The notes below the pieces were generated by a model. It searched no databases and was not told where the DNA came from. It saw nothing but the letters and a program-made list of their open reading frames with translations. From the NCBI GenBank assembly GCA_003222675.1, contig QHWT01000043.1, positions 124,001 through 188,000 of the forward strand: a DNA stretch of 64,000 nt, given 5' to 3'. The stretch is from Acidobacteriota bacterium. Its GTDB lineage: Bacteria > Acidobacteriota > Vicinamibacteria > Vicinamibacterales > 2-12-FULL-66-21. This document shows, in pieces, positions 8,645 to 17,382 of this stretch. The position numbers and the translations under genes are program-made. Numbering within the stretch: position 1 is the stretch's first letter; each line of letters opens with the position of its first letter.

Positions 8645-9867
8645 GAAGCGGCGCGGAACGACGCGCCGGCCGTGGCACCGGCAGCGCTATGGAACGGGAT
8701 TTCGACGCGCACGGCGAATCCGCCGTGCATTTCGGTGAACTCGAGGCGATGACGCCCGGGGTACAGCACGTCCAGCCGCGCGCGCGTGTTCGACAGGCCG
8801 ACGCCCGTGCGGAGCTTTTTCAGCGTACCGCCATGCAGTCCGCCGCCGTTGTCGCGGACCTCCATCCAGAGCCGATCGTCCTCGCGCCCGGCGGAAATCT
8901 GGACGTGGCCCTTGTCGACAGTGTGCGCGATGCCATGCTTCATCGCGTTCTCGACGAGCGGCTGGAGGATCATGCGCGGCACCACGGCGTCGAGCGCCTC
9001 CGGATCCACTTCCACTCGCACCGTCAGACGGTCCTGGAACCGCGTCTGCTCGATCTCGAGATACTTCTGGAGGAACTCGATCTCCTCATTCAGCGGCACG
9101 GTCGCTTCGCCGCTGCGGTCAAAGGTGATGCGCAGCAGGTCGCTCAACCGGCTGATCATCCGATCCGCGGATTCAGGATCGCGGTGCACGAGTGTCGAGA
9201 TCGCGTGCAGCGTATTGAACAAAAAATGCGGGTGGAGTTCCGCTTCGAGAGTTTTGAGACGCGCCTCGATCAGGCGCGTCTCGAGCTGGGCTTCCTTCAG
9301 CTTCCGCTCCTGCGATTCGTGGTAGTAGGCGAGCGCGTGGCTGGCGCCAACGATCGCGGAGTACACCATCAGACACCAGTCGAGATCGAGGAGGAAATTC
9401 CGCTGCGCGTAGACCCACCAGCTCACGGCCGGCGCCTTCATGGAGTCCGACCAGAGCAGGAATCTCACGCCGGTCATCCCTGCGAAGCGCACGAACGCGA
9501 AGACCATTGCGCCGGTGGCATGCACGGCGATGTTCCGCAATCGGTTCCCCGCGTCGAGCGGGAACCGGCGCGCGACCCAGACAATGGACGGCAGCAGCAG
9601 CGCCGGCACGAACCAATACGCGAAGTTCAGCACGAGGAGCTTGCCGGCGTAAATGGGCATGCCCGGCCTGGCCGTGACGACCTCGAGCCTGTAAACCTGG
9701 AGCGTGGAAAAGAGACTGAGGACCGTGGCGACGCCGAGCACCCATCGGGTGGGGGGCGTCCATGCTTCGCGCATACGAACACTATCGGCGGCCCGCGACG
9801 GCGCCGTCAAGTGCGCATTCGTTCGTCCCTTTGGAATGTTGTTCATCACATCTCGGAGCCACTTCAC
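8641..9867 (-). CDS. LytS/YehU-type sensor histidine kinase
   Basis: This 408-residue kinase has about four membrane segments in residues 40-180, then a short coiled coil (RKLKEAQLETRLIEARL). The His_kinase domain follows, with LHPHFLFNTLHAIS (the PHFLFN histidine, about 214, is the family phosphoacceptor), and then an ATPase domain with N box NAMKHGI and G box DNGGG. The GTG start at 9867 overlaps the upstream stop by 4 bases; an ATG eight codons in is the alternative. The proper partner regulator should be the next gene, but that is truncated, so output may be lost or rerouted. The REC-PP2C protein upstream is another possible partner. Confidence 0.9.
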   Translation of the reverse strand: MKWLRDVMNNIPKGRTNAHLTAPSRAADSVRMREAWTPPTRWVLGVATVLSLFSTLQVYRLEVVTARPGMPIYAGKLLVLNFAYWFVPALLLPSIVWVARRFPLDAGNRLRNIAVHATGAMVFAFVRFAGMTGVRFLLWSDSMKAPAVSWWVYAQRNFLLDLDWCLMVYSAIVGASHALAYYHESQERKLKEAQLETRLIEARLKTLEAELHPHFLFNTLHAISTLVHRDPESADRMISRLSDLLRITFDRSGEATVPLNEEIEFLQKYLEIEQTRFQDRLTVRVEVDPEALDAVVPRMILQPLVENAMKHGIAHTVDKGHVQISAGREDDRLWMEVRDNGGGLHGGTLKKLRTGVGLSNTRARLDVLYPGRHRLEFTEMHGGFAVRVEIPFHSAAGATAGASFRAAS

Positions 9868-11045
9868 CCCTGGTCGACCCCCAGCACGACCAGCGTCGCG
9901 TCATCGTGCATCTGTCCGGCGGTGAAGGAGGCCACCGCGTCGGCGAGACGAGCCTGGAGCGCCGGGGCGCTGCACGCGCGATGCTCGATTGCGGCATCCA
10001 GCAGGCGCTGCTCTCCGAATTCGTCGTCGGCCGCGTTGCGCGCTTCGGTGAGGCCGTCGGTGAACAGCACGAGCCGATCGCCGGGACTGAGCGCGACGTG
10101 AGCCTGTTCGTACTCGGCATGCTGGAGCACGCCCAGCACCGGTCCACCCGCTTCGAGACGGACCGATGTGCCGTCGGCGCGCACGAGCATCGGGAAGTAG
10201 TGCCCGGCGTTGGTGTAGACGAGCGTCCCCGCGGCCGAATCGATCAGGCAGTAGAAGAAGCTGATGAACCGGCCTTCCGCAATATTGCCGCACAGAATGC
10301 GGTTCACCTGTTGGCAGAGCTCGCGCGGTTCGACCGCATCGGATGCAAACGCGCGCACGGCGGCCTGGAGATTCGACATCAAGAGCGCCGCAGGAATGCC
10401 CTTGCCGACGACGTCCGCGATTGACAGCGCAAGACGCGCATCGCCGAAGCGCAACGCATCGAAACAATCGCCCCCGACCCCGGATGCGGGCTGCCATGAC
10501 GCCGCGAGCTCGCAGCCGTCGATCTGCGGCACCTGCTGGGGAAGCAGGCGCTGCTGGATCTTCAGCGCCTCGGCCAGCTCGCGTCGATCGGAGGCATCGC
10601 GCTGACGCCGCGCGCGTCCTTCTTCGATCTCGCTGCGCAACGTCGCGAGGAGCTGGGCGTTATCCCAGGGCTTCTGCACGAAGTCGCGAACGCCGCGGCG
10701 CATCGCCTCCACCGCGATGTCGACGCTTCCCCAGCCCGTCATGACGATGACAGGGAGCAGGTGATCGAGCGCCTGCACGCGTGAGAGCAGGTCGATGCCT
10801 TCGCGCCCCGACGTCGTGTCGCCGGTGTAATTCAGATCCATGAGCAGCAGATCGAACGCGCGCGCCTCGAGCGCGGCGATCGCCGCATCCGGCGAGTTGA
10901 CGCCATCCATCTCGATGCCCTGGCCCTTGAGCAGGAGCTTCAGCGCGTCGATCAGATCGGGCTGATCGTCGGCAATGAGAATGCGCGGCGGCGCGGCACA
11001 AGTCGTCCACATGACCGGCAGCGTCTTGTCCAATGTGCGTGCCAC
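9864..11045 (-). CDS. response regulator with PP2C-type (RsbU/SpoIIE) phosphatase output
   Basis: The N-terminal receiver (residues about 20-135) has the acidic pair ADD, a phosphoacceptor Asp near 70 (LLLMDLNYTG), the MTGW segment and the KP lysine (FVQKPW). A linker helix leads to a PP2C phosphatase with metal-binding motifs VGGDCFD, IADVVGKG, YTNAGHYFP, LFTDGLTEA and DDATLVVLG. Such proteins typically dephosphorylate anti-sigma-factor antagonists in partner-switching stress pathways. The start is GTG 11045 or, perhaps better, ATG 11012, because a sigma-54-like sequence overlaps the first codons. It heads the operon with the LytS-type kinase. Confidence 0.9.
   Translation of the reverse strand: MARTLDKTLPVMWTTCAAPPRILIADDQPDLIDALKLLLKGQGIEMDGVNSPDAAIAALEARAFDLLLMDLNYTGDTTSGREGIDLLSRVQALDHLLPVIVMTGWGSVDIAVEAMRRGVRDFVQKPWDNAQLLATLRSEIEEGRARRQRDASDRRELAEALKIQQRLLPQQVPQIDGCELAASWQPASGVGGDCFDALRFGDARLALSIADVVGKGIPAALLMSNLQAAVRAFASDAVEPRELCQQVNRILCGNIAEGRFISFFYCLIDSAAGTLVYTNAGHYFPMLVRADGTSVRLEAGGPVLGVLQHAEYEQAHVALSPGDRLVLFTDGLTEARNAADDEFGEQRLLDAAIEHRACSAPALQARLADAVASFTAGQMHDDATLVVLGVDQG
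11030..11044 (-). promoter_or_regulatory. sigma-54-like -24/-12 sequence
   Basis: On the minus strand the bases read TGGCACGCACATTGG, which matches the TGGCACG-N4-TTGC consensus in all but the last base. It overlaps the possible GTG start of the REC-PP2C gene, so it would favour the ATG at 11012, but the leader would then be very short. A second GG-N10-GC candidate lies at 11068-11081 on the same strand. Confidence 0.4.
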
Positions 11046-11407
11046 GAAGGTTTTGACGGAACGGAACGCAGAAACGTGCCCTGGCCGCTTTCGGACTGTT
11101 CACTTCCGGACAACACAATCCCGGAAGCGGAGATGAGGGCCGGTTTCATTGATGAAACCAGTGGAAAATTCGCCTCCGGCCGCGCGGAGCGATGGCGCGC
11201 CGTTTGCTCCCACAGATGAACGCTGAAAATAGCCACAGATGAACACTGAAGAACACTGATAAGACACAGCAAACGACCGGCACAGCACTGTGCTCCCGTG
11301 CGTGTGGTGTCTGTCGATGCTTTCGTGTTTTCCGTGTTCTGGGGCGTTGCCGTGTTGCGGTGTTGTTCTGTGGCCGTGTCTCTCTGCAGTCTTTCTGTGG
11401 CGGGCCC
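11046..11407. other. 362-base divergent intergenic region
   Basis: No gene is visible. It holds the palindrome at 11142-11159, a 7-bp inverted repeat CTTCCGG/CCGGAAG (11103-11109 and 11121-11127), sigma-54-like candidates near the REC-PP2C start, a stretch of CACAGATGAAC and AACACTGA words (11213-11275), and a T/G-rich stretch of GTGTT and TCTGTGG words (11310-11402) running up to the permease start. The latter two are repeat-like and resemble sequences at 38356 and 51545-51605. Confidence 0.6.
11142..11159. promoter_or_regulatory. 18-bp palindrome GTTTCA-N4-TGAAAC type, candidate activator site
   Basis: The bases GGTTTCATTGATGAAACC form a palindrome apart from the two central bases, about 100 bases upstream of the REC-PP2C start. 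The same GTTTCA-N4-TGAAAC core occurs at 38563-38578 upstream of the hybrid kinase operon. Position and symmetry suit an enhancer site for an NtrC-type activator; the cognate protein is not known. Confidence 0.5.
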
Positions 11408-13888
11408 ATGATGCTGCGCGCAATCGATATTTTCGGACAGGATCTCCGGTTTGCGTGGCGCGGGTTCCTGCGGGCGCCGGGCTTTCTTGCCGTCGCCATC
11501 GCGACGCTCGGCCTCGGCATCGGCGCCAACAGCGCGATCTTCACGCTCGTGAATGCGGTGCTGCTGCGGCCGCTGCCGTACTCGGATCCCGAACGCCTCG
11601 TGCGCGTGACTGCGGACTTCACCGCGCTCAAGGTGCCCGACATTGGCATCTCAGCGCCCGAACTGTTCGACTACCGCGATCGCGCGCAGCTGTTCGACGG
11701 CATTGCCGGCGTGTTTCCAATCAACGCGAACCTCACGGAGATCGACGAGCCGGAGCGTGTCGAAGTGCTTCTCGCCAGTCCGTCGTACTTCGATGTGCTC
11801 GGCACGAAGCCACAGCTCGGGCGCTTGTTCGGTCCCGAGGACAATGCGCCGGGCATCACGGAAGTGGTTGTCATCAGCGATGCCTTGTGGCGGCGCCGAT
11901 TCGGCGCAGCGCCGGACGCCATCGGCCGCAAGCTCAGAATCGACAATGACTGGTACACCGTGGTTGGCGTTGTGCCGAAGGGGTTCAGGCATCCCGGGCG
12001 CTCGGTGCTGACCGACGTCGACGTGTGGGCGCCGACCAACTACAGCGCCTCGCCATTTCCCGCGCCGCCCCAGCGTGGCGGTTATTTCATGACGGGCGCG
12101 ATCGCCCGTCTGAAACCGGGCGTGTCGATCGCCGAGGCGCAGCAACGGCTCGCGTCTTTCGGCGCGCAGTTGCGCGCCGAATATCCAGTGGACTATCCGG
12201 CGCGATCCGGATGGGCGCCAGCGTTGGTCCCGCTTCAGGATGACCTCGTCGGACGCGTCAAGCCGGCGCTGCTGATGTTGTTCGGTGCCGTGGGCTTCGT
12301 GCTGCTCATCGCGTGCGCGAACATTGCGAACCTGCTCCTCGTACGTGCGTCCGGCCGCCAGCGCGAGCTCGCGCTGCGGCGCGCGCTCGGGTCTTCGCGC
12401 GGCCGGCTGCTGTCGCTGCTCATGACGGAGAGCCTTCTGCTCGCGTGCCTTGGCGGCGCGGCGGGCGCATGCCTGACAGTGTGGCTCGTCGACGGGCTCG
12501 TCGCGTTCGTCCCGGCGGGGCTGCCGCGCGCGAGTGAGATCGTCGTGGACGGGCGCGTGCTCTTCTTCACCGCGGCGATTGCGCTGGCCACTGCACTGGT
12601 GTTCGGCGTCCTGCCGGCGCTGCAGTCCGCGCGCGCCGATGTCCACGACGCGCTGAAAGAAGGAAGCCGTGGCAGCGTCGGTGGCCGCCGCATCGTTCGC
12701 TCGACGCTGATCGTCGCAGAGTTCGCGCTCGCGCTCGTTCTGCTCGTCGGGGCGGGGTTGCTGCTGCGCAGCTTCTGGCGACTCCAGCAGGTGGAGATCG
12801 GCTTTCAGCCAAATCATGTTCTCACCGCGCGTCTGTGGCTCCCGCAGCCGAATATTCCGTCGACCGGACCGTACGCGCGACACGAACCGCGCGTGGCCCT
12901 GTATGAGGAAGTGCTGCGCCGTGCGCGCACGCTGCCTGGTGTGTCAGCGGCCGCCGCCGTCATCGCATTGCCGTTCGACGGGAGTCGCGGTAATGCCACG
13001 ATCACGGTTGACGGCCGGGACTCTGATGCCGTCTCGCGTGTGCCGACGGTGCAGACGAACGTCGCGTCGACTGGATACTTCGAGTTGATGGGGATCAGGG
13101 TGCGGCGCGGCCGCACGTTTACGGACCAGGACGATCAGCACTCCGCGCCGGTCGGCGTGATCAGCCAGGCGATGGCCCAACGACACTTTCCGGGCGAAGA
13201 TCCGATCGGACGCCGCATCCATTTCGGCGGCGCGCAGTCGAACAATCCCAGGATCACCATCATCGGCGTCGTCGACGACGTGAGGAACGAGCGGATCGAG
13301 GATCAGCCGCGGCCGATGTTGTATCGGCCGCTGCGGCAGGCGTCGAACTTGTCGCTCTCGCTCGTGCTGAAGACCGATGGCGATCCGCGCCAGCTTGGTC
13401 CGGCGCTCGCGCGCGAGGTGCGCGCCGCAGATCCGGATCAGCCGACGTTCGGCGTCAAGACTATGGACGCGATCGTCGCCTCGGCCACGGCGGCGCGGCG
13501 GTTCGCGACGCAGCTGCTCGGCGCGTTCGCGGCGCTCGCGCTTCTGCTCGCCGCTATCGGCATCTACGGCGTGATGGCATTCGTGGTGGGGCAGCGCACG
13601 CGCGAGATTGGAATTCGGATCGCGCTGGGTGCGCAGCCGCGCGCGGTTGTCCGCCTCATTCTTGGCCAGGCGCTCGCCCTGGCCGTCGCCGGCGTGGTGC
13701 TCGGCGGCGCCGGCGCGATTTTCCTCAGCCGACTGCTGTCCGGGATGCTCTTCGAGGTGCGTCCGACCGACCCGATGACCTACGTCGGAATCGCGCTCTT
13801 ACTAGCCGTCACGGCGGGCGTCGCCGCGTGGCGCCCCGCCCGGCGGGCCGCCGGGGTTGACCCGATGATTGCCCTCCGGGCGGAATAA
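11408..13888 (+). CDS. ADOP-family ABC transporter permease (MacB/FtsX type, duplicated)
   Basis: The start ATG 11408 gives the classic ADOP N-terminus (DLRFAWRGFLRAPGF, then LGLGIGANSAIFTLVNAVLL). The 826 residues contain two copies of the unit formed by a periplasmic MacB core domain and a three-helix FtsX domain; the FtsX blocks are at about 280-425 and 700-815 (FAALALLLAAIGIYGVMAFV, then RTREIGIRIALGAQPRAV). Family members lack their own ATPase domain and are usually orphan or work with a separate MacB-like ATPase. No ATPase gene is adjacent. The substrate is unknown; such permeases are numerous in Acidobacteria. Confidence 0.93.
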   Translation: MMLRAIDIFGQDLRFAWRGFLRAPGFLAVAIATLGLGIGANSAIFTLVNAVLLRPLPYSDPERLVRVTADFTALKVPDIGISAPELFDYRDRAQLFDGIAGVFPINANLTEIDEPERVEVLLASPSYFDVLGTKPQLGRLFGPEDNAPGITEVVVISDALWRRRFGAAPDAIGRKLRIDNDWYTVVGVVPKGFRHPGRSVLTDVDVWAPTNYSASPFPAPPQRGGYFMTGAIARLKPGVSIAEAQQRLASFGAQLRAEYPVDYPARSGWAPALVPLQDDLVGRVKPALLMLFGAVGFVLLIACANIANLLLVRASGRQRELALRRALGSSRGRLLSLLMTESLLLACLGGAAGACLTVWLVDGLVAFVPAGLPRASEIVVDGRVLFFTAAIALATALVFGVLPALQSARADVHDALKEGSRGSVGGRRIVRSTLIVAEFALALVLLVGAGLLLRSFWRLQQVEIGFQPNHVLTARLWLPQPNIPSTGPYARHEPRVALYEEVLRRARTLPGVSAAAAVIALPFDGSRGNATITVDGRDSDAVSRVPTVQTNVASTGYFELMGIRVRRGRTFTDQDDQHSAPVGVISQAMAQRHFPGEDPIGRRIHFGGAQSNNPRITIIGVVDDVRNERIEDQPRPMLYRPLRQASNLSLSLVLKTDGDPRQLGPALAREVRAADPDQPTFGVKTMDAIVASATAARRFATQLLGAFAALALLLAAIGIYGVMAFVVGQRTREIGIRIALGAQPRAVVRLILGQALALAVAGVVLGGAGAIFLSRLLSGMLFEVRPTDPMTYVGIALLLAVTAGVAAWRPARRAAGVDPMIALRAE

Positions 13889-13905
13889 ATTCTGGCGCGC
13901 TGCCT

Positions 13906-14133
13906 ATGCCTGGGTCACAGCGTCCCGACACCTTCGATCGCCGTCACAAGGTCCACCTCAAGGTATGTCCATGGTGCGGCGGGCCTCTCAAATACGACGC
14001 GCGGTATCCGGTCCGCCGCCTAATTCCCGGCGACCTCCGAAGTGGGTTCGATGACGCGGTGCCAGAACCGATACGCACCCGTCCCGCGTGGTGCTGCGAA
14101 ACCCCGCACTGCCGTTATCGCGAGGTCGCCTGA
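13906..14133 (+). CDS. small zinc-ribbon-like protein (75 aa)
   Basis: The ATG lies 17 bases after the permease stop. The 75-residue product carries VCPWCGGPL (C21, C24) and AWCCETPHCRYRE (C63, C64, C69), a spacing compatible with a zinc ribbon. It is highly basic and has no signal peptide, so a cytoplasmic nucleic-acid or protein-binding role is plausible. I do not recognise the family. Codon usage is like that of its neighbours. Confidence 0.6.
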   Translation: MPGSQRPDTFDRRHKVHLKVCPWCGGPLKYDARYPVRRLIPGDLRSGFDDAVPEPIRTRPAWCCETPHCRYREVA

Positions 14134-14172
14134 CCTAACGTCAGGCTTGGGGTTGGGGTCTTGGCGGTCGGA

Positions 14173-14216
14173 GTCAGATCTCGATTTTTCGATTACTTCG
14201 AAAATCGAGATCTGAC
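14173..14216. repeat. palindromic REP-like element (GTCAGATCTCGATTTT)
   Basis: The arms GTCAGATCTCGATTTT (14173-14188) and its exact reverse complement (14201-14216) form a 16-bp stem. It extends by three pairs with one bulged T and closes on a small loop. The flanks, with a CCCCA on the right, resemble dispersed palindromes described near REP-associated transposases in other bacteria. No transposase is in the window. Confidence 0.7.
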
Positions 14217-14266
14217 CCCAGGGACCTGCCTAATGTGTCCAGCGTTCACACCGATACACCGGCTGC

Positions 14267-14500
14267 ATGTTCTGGTTCTTTGAACGGCAGCACTCCAGGC
14301 TGCACTACGAAGTCCGCCGGCACACTGACGGGGACGATTTCGAGCTGGCGATCACCCATCCGGACGGGCATCAGGACGTCGAGCAGTTTGCGGATTCGCT
14401 GGAGTTGCTCGACCGGATCCAGCGGCTCCAGCACTCGCTTCGCGCTGAGGGCTGGCAGCCTCCGGCCCGGCGCGCTATTCCCGGCCGCGCGAGCGCGTAG
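14267..14500 (+). CDS. conserved hypothetical small protein (77 aa)
   Basis: The ATG at 14267 gives an acidic/basic mixed protein beginning MFWFFERQHSRLHYEVRR. A beta-rich first half (FELAITHPDG) is followed by a helix (LELLDRIQRLQHSL). It has no signal peptide, membrane segment or Cys motif. Its 3' end overlaps the DUF4097 gene on the other strand by 26 bases. Function unknown. Confidence 0.55.
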   Translation: MFWFFERQHSRLHYEVRRHTDGDDFELAITHPDGHQDVEQFADSLELLDRIQRLQHSLRAEGWQPPARRAIPGRASA

Positions 14501-15374
14501 CCGTCGCCTTCCTCACCCGGATCTCGCCGCCGAACGACTCGAGGTTGACATCCGCGCTGCCCTTGCCGAGGGTCAAAGTGACGCGCTTGCCGCGATGCAT
14601 CTCTTCGCGTGCGCCCTGCAGCGGCAGATCGGTGGAAAAGTCACCGTTGTACGTCCGCACCGTGAACGTCGCACTCGCGTTCTCGGGGATGCCGAGCCGC
14701 AGATCGCCGTTGTGCGTGGTGAGGGTGTAGTGCCCCCCGTCCGGCAGAGTACCTTCGTAGGTGATGTCGCCGTTGACGCTCGACGCCTCCACGCTCTTCG
14801 AATCCATGCGCGTCATCGTGATCGCGCCGTTGACGCTGTCGGCGGTGATCTCGCCGCTCGTATCGGAGATCTTGATCCCCTCGTTGACCGAGCTGACGCT
14901 CACCTTGCCGCGCGCGCCTTCGACGACGATCTCTCCCTGAATCGACTTCGCCGTGACGAACCCGGTTCCCCCCTTGATGACGATGTCCCCTCGCACGCTC
15001 TCCGCCGACACTTCCGCCTGCGCGCCATCGATCGTGATGAAATTGAACTGTCCGTCGACCTTGATCGGCATCCACCCGGGCGCGGTGATGTCGTAGTCGA
15101 CCGATCCCTGCGGTCCGTGGGTGTCTGCGGCCGACACCGTGACGCCCGCCGCCGTCGGACGGATGTCCACGTGAGTGCGCGACTGGTGACGCGCGACGAC
15201 GTGTATGGTGTCCTTGTCCCAGGTGTGGATGATCACCTCACCGGCGAAGTTGTTGATTGTCAGGCGGCCGCCGCGCGGCGCGGGGACGGTCTCATCCGTC
15301 TGCGGCGGCTGCGTCTGGCGCGGCGCGGCCGCCTGCGCAAGCGTGACGGCGAGTGCGAGTCCTGCGAGAACCAT
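14475..15374 (-). CDS. DUF4097-type secreted beta-repeat protein
   Basis: The 299-residue product starts with a signal peptide (MVLAGLALAVTLAQAAAP). The rest is a run of short beta strands ending in repeated turns of the type SVNGDI, DSVNGAI, SSVNEGI and THNGDL, which is the signature of the DUF4097 family of beta-helix-like putative adhesins. It is the last gene of an apparent operon behind an ECF sigma and an anti-sigma factor, a common context for this family. It is likely periplasmic or cell-surface. Biochemical role unknown. Confidence 0.85.
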   Translation of the reverse strand: MVLAGLALAVTLAQAAAPRQTQPPQTDETVPAPRGGRLTINNFAGEVIIHTWDKDTIHVVARHQSRTHVDIRPTAAGVTVSAADTHGPQGSVDYDITAPGWMPIKVDGQFNFITIDGAQAEVSAESVRGDIVIKGGTGFVTAKSIQGEIVVEGARGKVSVSSVNEGIKISDTSGEITADSVNGAITMTRMDSKSVEASSVNGDITYEGTLPDGGHYTLTTHNGDLRLGIPENASATFTVRTYNGDFSTDLPLQGAREEMHRGKRVTLTLGKGSADVNLESFGGEIRVRKATATRSRGRE

Positions 15375-15395
15375 GAACCGTCTGTTCCTCCGTGA

Positions 15396-16088
15396 TCAAC
15401 TCTTGCTGACGAGTGCGCTCGCGCGCCGCAGCAGCGCAAGCTTGCGCTGGCGTGCCTCCGCGAGATGGCTGTGAAGATAAATGTTCGCAGGATCCGCTTC
15501 GAGCGCCCGGCGCGATTGATCGATCGCGCGATCGATCGCGCTCAGGTTGGACTCGAGGATCTTCACGGTTTCCGGGTCCAGTTGCGATCGACCCGCCTCG
15601 AGCGCCCGCTCGAGATCGTTGATCGCGTCGTCGTAGCGGGGATCGGCGATCGCCATTGACGCTGTGACCGTTCCTTCGGATGACGAGGCCGGCCTTCGTC
15701 CAGGCGCGTACGCGACCGCGCCGATCGGCGGCAGCGACGTGGTGCGCCCGCCGTACTGCGCCAGCCATACGGATCCGCCGGACAGCAGCATGAGCGCGAG
15801 GCCTGCAGCCACGAGCTGCGGCATGGTGAACGAGAACCGCCGCGCGGACCGCTCGCGGAACGGCGTGACCGCCGCGCGGCGGTCGAGTCGCGGCTCGATC
15901 CCCGGCCACAGGTCCGCAGCCGGCGGCGCTGACGGAAGCGAAGCGGCCTGCGCGATTACGGCGCGGAGCTCGTCGAGCACGGTCGTGCACGCCCTGCACT
16001 CGGCGAGGTGCGCGTCCGTCTGCGCCTTTTCGCCAGGCGACAGCTCGTCGTCGAGATACTCAGAGAGCCGGTTTGTCCACTGATCCAT
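15396..16088 (-). CDS. membrane anti-sigma factor with zinc-finger (zf-HC2) domain
   Basis: Residues 1-45 form an anti-sigma zinc-binding domain with the H-x3-C-x2-C motif (AHLAECRACTTVLDEL). A transmembrane helix lies at about 85-105 (FTMPQLVAAGLALMLLSGG), and the C-terminal part is helical with a coiled coil (NLSAIDRAIDQSRRALEADP). Such proteins sequester an ECF sigma factor until a signal releases it. The gene sits 33 bases after the ECF sigma coding region and 21 bases before the DUF4097 gene. The partner sigma gene is broken, so the anti-sigma may have no intact local target. Confidence 0.9.
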   Translation of the reverse strand: MDQWTNRLSEYLDDELSPGEKAQTDAHLAECRACTTVLDELRAVIAQAASLPSAPPAADLWPGIEPRLDRRAAVTPFRERSARRFSFTMPQLVAAGLALMLLSGGSVWLAQYGGRTTSLPPIGAVAYAPGRRPASSSEGTVTASMAIADPRYDDAINDLERALEAGRSQLDPETVKILESNLSAIDRAIDQSRRALEADPANIYLHSHLAEARQRKLALLRRASALVSKS

Positions 16089-16121
16089 GACAATTCTCCC
16101 GCGCGTCGCTTGGCGCGGTCC

Positions 16122-16645
16122 TCACGCGCGCCCCAGGTGCTTGCGCAGCATCATGCGCGCGCGATGGAGCTGCGCTTTCGACGTGCCGGCCGAGATGTCG
16201 AGCATCGTCGCAATCTCGTGATGCTTGTAACCCTCGACGTCGTGCAGGACGAAGATTTCGCGCGCGCCGTCGGGCAGCTTCTCGAGCGCCGTCTCGAAGT
16301 CCATCGACAGATCGCGGGAATGCGTCGGACCTGCCAGCGTGTCGAAGATTTTCTCCCCATCGTGCATCCGCTGACGGCGTGTCTGCTCCGTGCGGAACCG
16401 TTCGATGACGACGTTCACGGCGAGCCGGCCAGCTTCTGCCAGACGCGCACGAACACGTCCTGCGTGAGCTCGTCGGTGTCGCGTCCGCCGGCCATGCGCC
16501 GCACGAGGCTGTGCACGCGCGGCAGGTGAGTCCGGTAGAGCTGCTCGAACGCGCGTACGTCTCCCGCTGCGGCACGGGCCACGTCCGATCGCGGCTCAGA
16601 CGCCTGAAGGGACTCGAGTGGGGACCGCAGCGCCAGCGCCTCCAA
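16122..16645 (-). pseudogene. ECF sigma factor gene split by an out-of-frame loss between regions 2.2 and 2.4
   Basis: The upstream frame (stop at 16415-16417) encodes sigma region 2.1-2.2 (DVRAFEQLYRTHLPRVHSLV, DELTQDVFVRVWQKL). The second frame (16122-16418) starts with VNVVIERFR and carries region 4 (LPDGAREIFVLHDVEGYKHH, EIATMLDISAGTSKAQLHRA). The segment that should join them (normally F-R-G-x-S-x-F-x-x-W-L-x) is absent, at about 16424-16432, and the frame shifts. By chance or design, the first stop and a GTG for the second part overlap as GTGA, so two polypeptides could be made. The 5' end is uncertain; a TTG at 16645 is one candidate. Anti-sigma and DUF4097 genes follow. Confidence 0.8.
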
Positions 16646-16698
16646 GTTCCTTATCCTGCACCAGCTTGGATGGATTCCAGGCGCGGAAGGTTGGAATA

Positions 16699-17382
16699 TC
16701 AGCGGAGCAGGTCGTAGGGATCGATTGGCGTGCCTTCCCACCAGTGTCTGGCAGCGGTCAGGCGGAAGACGGCGAAGTGCAGGTGGGGCGTGTCTTTAGG
16801 GGCATTGCCGGAGGTGCCGACGAAGCCTATCACCTGTCGTTTATGAATCTTGTCTCCCTCCTTCAGGCCGTCGGCATACCGTTCGAGGTGAGCATAGTAG
16901 TAGGCATATTGCTCGCTCGGATCGAACTGATAGATCGTGTTCCCGCCGGCCTTGCTGACGAACAGCTTCGCAATAGTCCCCTCATCGATGGCGACGACCG
17001 GTGTATTGCGCGGCGCCAGGATATCGATGGCTTCGTGCTCGCGATTGCCGCTGCGGACTTCGTGAAAGGATTCGACGAGCGCGCTGCGCGGCACGTCCTT
17101 CACGGGCATCTCCAGCCCGCGCGCCTTCAGCGATCCGGAGTCCGCCGCGATCGTCGGATCTCCGCCACGCCCGGTTGTCGGCGCCGTCGCGGCTTCAATC
17201 ACCGGACTGCCCGGATCATCGAGCGCCATCGCCGCATCATGGGGCGCCACGCGGACCGATACGTTGGGCGCACGCTGCCGCAACGCACGGGGATTCCCGA
17301 GGGATGCGACGACGAACGCACCGAGAATGAAGCCGAGCAGAGCGCTCGCCACGAGATACTTGAAATCGGGGCGCGTCTTCAT
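16699..17382 (-). CDS. M23-family metallopeptidase (murein hydrolase type)
   Basis: The start is ATG 17382, which overlaps the stop of the L,D-transpeptidase gene by 4 bases. An N-terminal membrane anchor (YLVASALLGFILGAFVVASL) is followed by a linker and an M23/LytM domain from about residue 115. The visible pieces are HEAIDILAPRNTPVVAIDEG, YYAHLERYADGL, and TPHLHFAVFRL, which contains the H-x-H metal motif. The domain appears to hold the zinc-ligand positions, although the usual H-x4-D is seen as HEAIDI. It probably cuts peptidoglycan cross-links in the periplasm. Pairing with an L,D-transpeptidase fits cell wall remodelling. Confidence 0.85.
   Translation of the reverse strand: MKTRPDFKYLVASALLGFILGAFVVASLGNPRALRQRAPNVSVRVAPHDAAMALDDPGSPVIEAATAPTTGRGGDPTIAADSGSLKARGLEMPVKDVPRSALVESFHEVRSGNREHEAIDILAPRNTPVVAIDEGTIAKLFVSKAGGNTIYQFDPSEQYAYYYAHLERYADGLKEGDKIHKRQVIGFVGTSGNAPKDTPHLHFAVFRLTAARHWWEGTPIDPYDLLR

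Noticed and set aside
14235-15395. Long plus-strand frame opposite the DUF4097 gene
   Set aside because: The DUF4097 repeats on the minus strand are unmistakable and the opposite frame is low-complexity Arg/Asp-rich text.
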